A stretch of DNA of 64,000 bases from Belliella aquatica (lineage in GTDB: Bacteria; Bacteroidota; Bacteroidia; Cytophagales; Cyclobacteriaceae). Where the stretch lies: NCBI RefSeq assembly GCF_014637795.1, contig NZ_BMFD01000004.1:323193-387192 (forward strand). Reading direction: 5' to 3'. The translations under genes were made by a program, and so were the position numbers. The notes below the pieces were generated by a model, which saw nothing but the letters and a program-made list of their open reading frames with translations, did not search any database and was not told the DNA's origin. Positions 27,339 through 34,264 of the stretch are shown piece after piece; within the stretch, counting starts at the first letter, position 1, and each line of letters opens with the position of its first letter.

Positions 27339-28412
27339 ATGGGCATGACCTCTTTTTTGTTGTTTTGCTCTGGAGTAAGTCAGGTCGTCTTAGAGAAATG
27401 TCCTGATTCAGAAAAAATCAAACATGTTAGTATAGGTGCATCAGTTCTTTTTACTGGCATATTGGCTATAATTTCCTCTTATTTTGCTTTCAGTTTGATT
27501 TTTGAGTCTGCCTGGATTAATTTGTTTATCGCAATTTTTTGGGGGCTGATTATTTTTAATTTGGACAGATATATTGTTGCTACACTGAGAAAAAAAAACC
27601 AGTTTATTTATGAACTAATGCAAATTAGTCCGAGACTGATTTTATCAATTTGCATTGCATTGGTGGTGGCGAAACCTTTAGAATTGCAAATATTTAAATC
27701 TGAAATTGATCAACAATTAGGAGAGGATTTAATTCAAAAAAATCATAATCTTGAACAACGATATGCTGTGCAGTTCGCCATAATTGATGATAAAAAGAAA
27801 GCGTATGAAAGCCAATCAAACCACTACTTTGAGTTAAAGGAATTTTACTATCAAGAGTACAAATGTGAATGTGATGGTACCTGTGGTACAGGTCAACAAG
27901 GAAGGGGAGAAGAATGCCTTCGAAAAAAAGAAAAGTATGAAAACTTCATCACTGAATTTTATGCAAAAGAACGTGCGATTCAGGCTTCTATACTTGAGTT
28001 AAATGCTGAAGCGGATCGTTTCAAAAGTCAGCTTCTTGAAGAAAAAGAGCATATCCAATCTTCTTTTTCTTCTGGACTTTTAGCCAGAATTCAAGCTTTA
28101 AACCGTTTAGACAGTTGGGCACCTTGGGCGGTTACTTTGATGATTCTTTTTGTGGAAATTGCTCCTGTATTAACCAAGTTATTTGCTTCTCAAGGACCTT
28201 ATGATGAACTATTGGCTTTGGAAGAGAGCAAGTATAAAATTGACTATATGAAAAAGTTTTATCAATCTGAAGAACAGTTTGATAATGAATATGTAGGAAA
28301 GCTTCATGATATTAAGTTGATTAGAAATGAATTAATTGCTGAAAAGCAGAGTAGAGTGAAACAGGATTACAGAGACTTAGCAAAGGAATTAAGTAAACAA
28401 TTGAAAAGGTGA
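27339..28412 (+). CDS. DUF4407 inner-membrane protein
   Basis: 357 residues with four membrane helices: three in the first 115 residues (VSIGASVLFTGILAIISSYF, NLFIAIFWGLIIFNL, LILSICIALVVAKPLEL) and one near 260-282 (WAVTLMILFVEIAPVL). Between helices 3 and 4 is a long helical, coiled-coil-like region that contains the Cys cluster CECDGTCGTGQQGRGEEC. This is the layout of DUF4407. No enzymatic activity is known for the family. It starts two bases after the previous stop and overlaps the next gene by four bases, so it is firmly part of the operon. It could anchor or gate the assembled particle at the inner membrane (inferred). Confidence 0.8.
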   Translation: MGMTSFLLFCSGVSQVVLEKCPDSEKIKHVSIGASVLFTGILAIISSYFAFSLIFESAWINLFIAIFWGLIIFNLDRYIVATLRKKNQFIYELMQISPRLILSICIALVVAKPLELQIFKSEIDQQLGEDLIQKNHNLEQRYAVQFAIIDDKKKAYESQSNHYFELKEFYYQEYKCECDGTCGTGQQGRGEECLRKKEKYENFITEFYAKERAIQASILELNAEADRFKSQLLEEKEHIQSSFSSGLLARIQALNRLDSWAPWAVTLMILFVEIAPVLTKLFASQGPYDELLALEESKYKIDYMKKFYQSEEQFDNEYVGKLHDIKLIRNELIAEKQSRVKQDYRDLAKELSKQLKR

Positions 28413-29680
28413 ATCAACTTAGATTATTGGTGTTTTTTATTATTGGGATGGGTACTTTACTCTCATCCTCTGGGAGTGTTTTTGGAAATACGTATCGGAT
28501 GAAGTCTTGTAGTTTAACGGATATAGATACCCTATTTACCCAAGTATTTCAAAATGAAAGCGACTTTGATTGGTACATAGGAGAGGAACTACAACTTTTT
28601 AATTCAAATGAAACTTTAGCTAAAATTGAAGATGCTGAAAGGGATAGTTTGTATCAACTGTTTAACGAGAAAAAGCAAATTAGTATTGATAAAAAGGATC
28701 TTTGGAAGTTTTTAGGATTTACAATTGAGGATCCTGATCTTCAGCAGATTATATCTCAGTCAGTAGATATCCTTCCGAAAAGTAAAATACAAACCTTTGA
28801 TTTTGAAATTAATGCAGGGGATCGGGTATTTTTTAATTATTCCTCTATTGTCAATAAAGGCTCAGCAATCCAAATTGAAATTTTGTTGAATAAGGTGAGC
28901 ATAGAGAAATCTATGAGTGTAAAAAAAGGAAAAAAAATTGAGCTAGATTTTATAGCGAAGCAAGCAGGAAAAGTCGAGGTGATCATTAAAAGTTTTAGCA
29001 TTTTAAGGCATGAGGGTTTCTTAGATATTCAGGTAAAAGCGAAGAAAGAAAATATCTTGCTTCAACAAATTCAGCAGCCAATTACGCAATTGAAATTGGT
29101 CAATACCATGGTATTTGATACGCTCTTTGAAACGGTATTGGATGAAGACATTAGACTTACCCACAAATTAAATATTGTTGAAACTGCATCTTTTGAGAAA
29201 GAGATCTTATTTAATAAAGACAAAGAATTGATTGGTTTTTCAATCTTCTTTTTCCCTTCTGAACAAAAAGAAAAGCTTCGTTTTGAAAGAAAAGAGATTT
29301 GGAGAGAGGATCCTTTTCAAGACTTTTCAATCAAGGAGTTGACGGGTCGTTCTTTTACCTATTTACCTGAATTCTCTTTTCCGGAGCTTGATATATGGAT
29401 CACCAATCAAGAAAAGGAAAAAGTTTGGCTCAATGGACAAAGTCTGATTAAAGAAGATGACTGGGAACCAAGTCAGAACAGCAAAAGAAATTATGCCATG
29501 TTTAGCCCAAGCAACATAGGAGATGATAGGAAGATTTACCTCAAAATGACCAATAAATCAACTTTGTATGATTTTAATTTGAGTATTCGGATTTTGGCTC
29601 TTTTTAGACAACGTTTCAGTGTGCTGCAGGAAGTTGAAGTGAAGTCTAGCGTTGAAAAAATATTATTGTCACTCATATGA
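28409..29680 (+). CDS. Exported CIS-associated protein of unknown function
   Basis: 423 residues from a GTG that overlaps the DUF4407 stop (GTGA). The N-terminus 'LRLLVFFIIGMGTLLSSSGS' followed by VFGN looks like a signal peptide with cleavage near residue 26. The rest is rich in alternating hydrophobic residues and probably contains beta-sandwich modules (for example 'RVFFNYSSIVNKGSAIQIEI'). No family recognised. It overlaps the next gene (29677) by 4 bases. Being exported and flanked by two membrane proteins, it probably works in the periplasm. Confidence 0.6.
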   Translation: MNQLRLLVFFIIGMGTLLSSSGSVFGNTYRMKSCSLTDIDTLFTQVFQNESDFDWYIGEELQLFNSNETLAKIEDAERDSLYQLFNEKKQISIDKKDLWKFLGFTIEDPDLQQIISQSVDILPKSKIQTFDFEINAGDRVFFNYSSIVNKGSAIQIEILLNKVSIEKSMSVKKGKKIELDFIAKQAGKVEVIIKSFSILRHEGFLDIQVKAKKENILLQQIQQPITQLKLVNTMVFDTLFETVLDEDIRLTHKLNIVETASFEKEILFNKDKELIGFSIFFFPSEQKEKLRFERKEIWREDPFQDFSIKELTGRSFTYLPEFSFPELDIWITNQEKEKVWLNGQSLIKEDDWEPSQNSKRNYAMFSPSNIGDDRKIYLKMTNKSTLYDFNLSIRILALFRQRFSVLQEVEVKSSVEKILLSLI

Positions 29681-31410
29681 AAAAGATAAGTTATAATTTA
29701 GTTTTTGTTTTCTTTTTATTGTCTTTAACGCTGTTCTCTTGTAGGAGAGAATATTCTAAATTGAAATCGAGTACCAGAAGGGTTTCTTCTGAAATGCGTT
29801 ATTTGGAAAGAACCTCAGGAGGTCTGATTGCAGCCTTAGGTTTGGGAGATCAGTCCGAAGGATTGGACACTGCTAAAACCCAAATGACTCCTTTGATTCA
29901 AAAGTCATTTATTCAAGATTATGCCTTTCTTTACGATGGTTTAAATGGTGAAAAAACAAATAATTATTTGCAGTCTTTTGAATATGATTCTTCAAAAAAT
30001 GTTTTTAAAAGACAAGATTTGTTTCAAAAGAAACTGCGAGAAAATGTAGAAGTATATACCTGGTATCCCTATTGGATGGGTGATGTGTGGAAGTCATATA
30101 ATTTCGATCTGATTTCAACTATTTCCTTTTTTTCTTATAAAATCGACCCACAAACAGGGAGCTATCTGAATCCTGTACAAATATCACAATGGCGAGAAAC
30201 AGCCTTAATAGACTCAGCCAAACAGCATGGCACAAAAGTATTATTGAATCTTGCATTGGAAGGTGAAAATAATCTGAATGAATATCTCAAAAATGAAGCT
30301 TCCTGGAATACAACCTTAGATTCTATTGCCGTTTTGATCAGGGAAAGAGATGCTGATGGCATAGAGATTGAGTTTTTTAACGTTCCCGAAGGAAGTGCTG
30401 GTAAATTTTTGGATTTTGTTAGTTTTATAAAAGACAACTTAGATTATCGTTTTATAGCTAAAAAGATGCTAGTCTCCTTAATCTTACCCACCCAGCCTGA
30501 TAATTTTTTTGCTGAGATCGAGGATTTAGACGAGTACATTGATTTATTCATTATTAAGGGTCTTGATTATCATGAATTGGTTGAAAATGGAACAGCTGTA
30601 GCACCGTTAAGAACGGATGTCGCTGATGGTCTCAGTTTGGAAAATTCTATTGGTCAATATTTGAAAATGGGTTTAGTCGCTGAAAAATCAATTTTAGCTT
30701 TGCCTTTATATGGATCTCAGTGGTCAGGAACTTGGGACAGGGCAGGGGGCTTTTACGAGACTGACTTTGAAAGAAAAATAACTTTGTCAGAAGTTTCTAG
30801 GGTATTTGAATCGAGAGATACCAGCTATGTGATTAGTCCTGTCTTAGACGAAGTGTCTATGACAAATTATTTTTTCTTAGAATTTGAGGATGATTCCTCT
30901 GTGGAATGCTGGTATGATGATTCTTATACCTTAGCGAAAAAGATTGACTTGGCATTATTTAAGAACTTTAAAGGAGTAGGTTTTTGGGCACTTGGCTATG
31001 ACTTGGGATCTACTGATATTTGGGATGTTGTAGAAGAGAAATTCACAGGAAACACAGTTTATGTTCAAGACCCCATTGCTGAAATGGAGGGGTACCCTAT
31101 CCAAGTTGCTTCATTCATCCAGAAATATGAAAAGCTATTTGTGGTCACTTTTGTCATGCTTACGATTATCATTTTTTTTACACTCGCCTTGGCATTTTCG
31201 GATTGGCGCTTTAGGGATACCATTTTAGCTAGGCAACTTTATAGGATCATCTTCCTTTTCGGTTTCATTTTTATTACGCTCTCCATTGCTACTTATTTTG
31301 GTATTTTGGGACAAGGAAATTGGACTTACTTTTTATTATTTTTCCTAGGTGCTGCAGCAAGCTATTATATTGAAAAGTATGGTGGATTAATCAAAATTAA
31401 TAAACCTTGA
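29677..31410 (+). CDS. Membrane-anchored GH18-like lipoprotein (probable pseudoenzyme)
   Basis: 577 residues. It begins with a lipoprotein signal (FFLLSLTLFSC, Cys22). A GH18/chitinase-like TIM-barrel domain spans about 125-450: 'VYTWYPYWMGDVWKSYNFDL', 'ISTISFFSYKID', 'GTKVLLNLALEG', and 'SILALPLYGSQWSGTWD'. The GH18 catalytic motif DxxDxDxE reads D227-G-I-E230-I-E232-F-F234, so the catalytic Glu is a Phe and two Asp are Glu. It is therefore probably a sugar-binding, non-hydrolysing domain. Three C-terminal membrane helices follow (for example 'FVVTFVMLTIIIFFTLALAF'). The domain should face the periplasm and could hold or sense peptidoglycan for the CIS; this is inferred. Confidence 0.75.
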   Translation: MKKISYNLVFVFFLLSLTLFSCRREYSKLKSSTRRVSSEMRYLERTSGGLIAALGLGDQSEGLDTAKTQMTPLIQKSFIQDYAFLYDGLNGEKTNNYLQSFEYDSSKNVFKRQDLFQKKLRENVEVYTWYPYWMGDVWKSYNFDLISTISFFSYKIDPQTGSYLNPVQISQWRETALIDSAKQHGTKVLLNLALEGENNLNEYLKNEASWNTTLDSIAVLIRERDADGIEIEFFNVPEGSAGKFLDFVSFIKDNLDYRFIAKKMLVSLILPTQPDNFFAEIEDLDEYIDLFIIKGLDYHELVENGTAVAPLRTDVADGLSLENSIGQYLKMGLVAEKSILALPLYGSQWSGTWDRAGGFYETDFERKITLSEVSRVFESRDTSYVISPVLDEVSMTNYFFLEFEDDSSVECWYDDSYTLAKKIDLALFKNFKGVGFWALGYDLGSTDIWDVVEEKFTGNTVYVQDPIAEMEGYPIQVASFIQKYEKLFVVTFVMLTIIIFFTLALAFSDWRFRDTILARQLYRIIFLFGFIFITLSIATYFGILGQGNWTYFLLFFLGAAASYYIEKYGGLIKINKP

Positions 31411-31417
31411 CCTTAAG

Positions 31418-31672
31418 ATGTTTAAAATCATAAAAGAACTCACCCTTCTATTCCTATTTGCTTATGCAGCAATTTGGATTAGCTATGCTGTTTTGAGTGT
31501 AATTCAGCTCAGATCAGCGTCTCCTACTATGACGACTATTGACGAGCTGTATTTAGTTCAATTGGCTATTTTCATTTGGTTTTTAGTCTTGATTTCTTTG
31601 TATGTGCTTCGCTTATTGGTTTTTATTGTTTTCAAGAGATTGAATCCGGAGGTAGATGGAGAGAACCCATGA
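31418..31672 (+). CDS. Small two-helix membrane protein closing the CIS operon
   Basis: 84 residues with two hydrophobic stretches ('LTLLFLFAYAAIWISYAVLS' and 'LVQLAIFIWFLVLISLYVLR') and a short charged tail. It starts 7 bases after the GH18-like gene. Its stop lies only three bases from the stop of the minus-strand transporter gene, leaving no room for a terminator between the converging operons. No family recognised; probably a helper of the preceding membrane proteins. Confidence 0.6.
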   Translation: MFKIIKELTLLFLFAYAAIWISYAVLSVIQLRSASPTMTTIDELYLVQLAIFIWFLVLISLYVLRLLVFIVFKRLNPEVDGENP

Positions 31673-31675
31673 ATC

Positions 31676-34258
31676 TTAATTTAAGTGATTCAAAGGGAAA
31701 ACTGCTTGGTACAAAGTTTTATAAACCTGTTTTAAGACTGCTCCGCTTTCTATATCATCATTCAATTGTTTAATTTGCGTCGTCCAATAATAGCTTTCAA
31801 GAGGTATCCTATAAGAGAGTGGTTGCGCTTCCCGTTCGAGCCTGTTTGAAAAATCTTGTTCAACAGTACCCTCACTTAGACTTATTTTGTGGTCTGACTT
31901 AGGTTTTGAGTTTTCATTTCTACAGGGTAATTTCAGGTTCAGCTGTTGAACATCAACATGTTTTTTAAATGTATTTTCTAATTCTCTATTGATTTTAGAA
32001 GGAAAAGATTCCATCAAAGTTGAAAGTACTTGTGATTTTACAAGTCCAGAAAGGTTTGTAATTTGATTCCCAAGCATAGATAACAGTCTTTTTTCTTTAC
32101 TTAAGGATACCTGAGGAAAATCTTTGGACAGTTTTTGGAGTACTTTATCATATTTTTCTTCTTTAAATATTGGCAAAATCCATTTCTTTTCCTGTTCCTT
32201 TAGAACCAATTCGAGTAATTCCAAAGCGATTACTTCCTGAGATTTATCCGCTTTATTTAACATGGTAATGATTCTATTTAAAATCTCTGGATCATGCTGG
32301 AAGGCAAGGGATAGGAGAATATTACTTTTAACCGATGTAGCTTCAAATAATAGAAGTTCACTAAGCTGAGAACTGCTTTTTTGAAGATCTTGATAACACA
32401 TCAGAAGATAGGTGTATTTTTGAATTCTTTCTTCTAACAAATAGAAATAATCCTGATTAGACAGGATTTTTACTTTTTTAACTGATAAATTTTGAATCAC
32501 AGCGCTATAGAGAAAATCTATTGATTTAATTTTCTTTTGGAAATTATAGAAGTTGAATTTTGGGTCTTTTGTTAAAATGATGGTGTGAATCAACAGCTCC
32601 ACAAGTTTAAGAAAAGGACTTTCTCTTCTATCTAGTGAACTCGAGTTGGGGATTAAGGCTTCCCGTAATTTCATTAAGTTTTGGTGATCGGATTCCCACA
32701 GACTATAAATGAGCGCTTCAGTTTTTTGAAGCATTTGGTTATCCAATACCTGCTTATTTTTTTTGCTTTCAAAGAGTTCGTTTGAATTGATTTTTTGAAA
32801 TGGCTTTCCCCAAAAAACACTTTCAAGATGAGTCAAGCTAGCAATGCTTAATTTGATTTCTTCAAGCCTATTAATTTTTGTAGGACCTAATTTTTTATTT
32901 TCAGAATCTAATGGATTGATTTTGTTCGCATTGTGCTCTTCTAATTCTTTAAGCTTATTTTTTTTTGAATCGATTTGATAGCTTCCTAATGAATCTAAAA
33001 TATTAGACAATTCAATTTTATAATAGTAAATAAGTTTCTTTGAAATAAGATACCAAATAGCTAAAATCACTAAAATACTGAGAAGTAATATAAATATTTT
33101 TTTCTCAAAAGAAGTGATAGATGCAATCCCATAGATAAATAGGGCTGCAACAAATTGACCAAGGGTTTTGCCATACCCATCTGCGTAATTTTGTGTTGTG
33201 GTTCTTTTGGCGATGGGATAGGCTTGATACAAGACATTGATCGTTGGTGCATATATAGCTCTGTAAAGGGAGCGCTCAAAAACCTTACTCAAAGAGGCTA
33301 CAATTAAGATCATACCGATATACCCAATAAATAAAGAAGAAATTCCAATGATAGCAATAAGCGCAAGTGCGAATATCATGGTAGAGAGGCTTATAAAGAC
33401 GCCATATTCCCGCACAAGGAATTTTGATACAAAGGATTTAAGAATTAACTCAAGCAGTCTCATCCCTCCAAAAAGAAATGCGAAATATTTGGCTAGCTCG
33501 TCTGGGTCTGTCATTAAATTTGCCGAAACTTCCATCAAGCTGAAATCGATAAGCAATTGAATGATTACAGCCAGAAAAACTGCATAAAAGATAAATTGGA
33601 AATAGGGTTCTTTGATGACTTGCTTCTGTTTGTGATCATTAGATTCCTTGGGTAAGTTTTTTTTCTCCTGAGGTTTTTTTTCTATTTTATCTCCCAAGTA
33701 AAAGGTGATGGCAGCAAATAAAGATATCCCTATAAATGAAATAAGCAGAAGTTTATCTCTCGTGAAGGATTCTAAATTGAGTAATGCTGGAACAGACAAA
33801 TAAGCAATGATGGCCGAAATTACCTCTCCTGTACTGATAATGCTGTTGTATTTTTTATTTTCGCTCAGATCAAATAAGTTGCTTGGAAGCTTCCAAAATA
33901 CCAAAGAGGTGAAATTGATGGATATCCAAAACCATGCATAAGCGAAAAAGATCAAATAAGAATAGTATAGTCCCTCAGTATACATATACCAAAGGGCACA
34001 CATGACAAGGGCAAAAAAAAGACAAAAAATGGAGGAAGATTTTGCAAAGCCCCAGCGCTTTTCTGTTTTATTGAAAATATAAGTAATACAGATCCCACCT
34101 ATTCCTGAAATCACATAAGCCAAAGGCAGTTGTGAAGTTCCTATTTCGCTAATAAAGAGTGCGTTTACAAAAACAAAGAAATAGGATATGAAAACTCCCA
34201 AGGCAAGGGAGAGCAAAATCATCCATGAAAGTATTTTAAAACTTTTTGTTTTTTTCAT
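31676..34258 (-). CDS. MFS-like transporter with large cytosolic helical domain
   Basis: 860 residues. The first about 420 residues contain roughly twelve membrane helices in an MFS or nucleotide-exchanger-like pattern ('ILSWMILLSLALGVFISYFF', 'LPLAYVISGIGGICITYIF', 'YAWFWISINFTSLVFWKLPS', 'RTTTQNYADGYGKTLGQFVA'). The remaining about 440 residues are soluble, helical and Lys/Leu/Glu-rich, reminiscent of HEAT-like repeats. This combination occurs in Bacteroidetes transporter-like proteins of unknown substrate. It follows the TonB-dependent receptor gene by six bases, so it is last in a minus-strand operon with that receptor and two nSTAND/propeller genes. Substrate unknown. Confidence 0.65.
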   Translation of the reverse strand: MKKTKSFKILSWMILLSLALGVFISYFFVFVNALFISEIGTSQLPLAYVISGIGGICITYIFNKTEKRWGFAKSSSIFCLFFALVMCALWYMYTEGLYYSYLIFFAYAWFWISINFTSLVFWKLPSNLFDLSENKKYNSIISTGEVISAIIAYLSVPALLNLESFTRDKLLLISFIGISLFAAITFYLGDKIEKKPQEKKNLPKESNDHKQKQVIKEPYFQFIFYAVFLAVIIQLLIDFSLMEVSANLMTDPDELAKYFAFLFGGMRLLELILKSFVSKFLVREYGVFISLSTMIFALALIAIIGISSLFIGYIGMILIVASLSKVFERSLYRAIYAPTINVLYQAYPIAKRTTTQNYADGYGKTLGQFVAALFIYGIASITSFEKKIFILLLSILVILAIWYLISKKLIYYYKIELSNILDSLGSYQIDSKKNKLKELEEHNANKINPLDSENKKLGPTKINRLEEIKLSIASLTHLESVFWGKPFQKINSNELFESKKNKQVLDNQMLQKTEALIYSLWESDHQNLMKLREALIPNSSSLDRRESPFLKLVELLIHTIILTKDPKFNFYNFQKKIKSIDFLYSAVIQNLSVKKVKILSNQDYFYLLEERIQKYTYLLMCYQDLQKSSSQLSELLLFEATSVKSNILLSLAFQHDPEILNRIITMLNKADKSQEVIALELLELVLKEQEKKWILPIFKEEKYDKVLQKLSKDFPQVSLSKEKRLLSMLGNQITNLSGLVKSQVLSTLMESFPSKINRELENTFKKHVDVQQLNLKLPCRNENSKPKSDHKISLSEGTVEQDFSNRLEREAQPLSYRIPLESYYWTTQIKQLNDDIESGAVLKQVYKTLYQAVFPLNHLN

Positions 34259-34264
34259 TAGATT

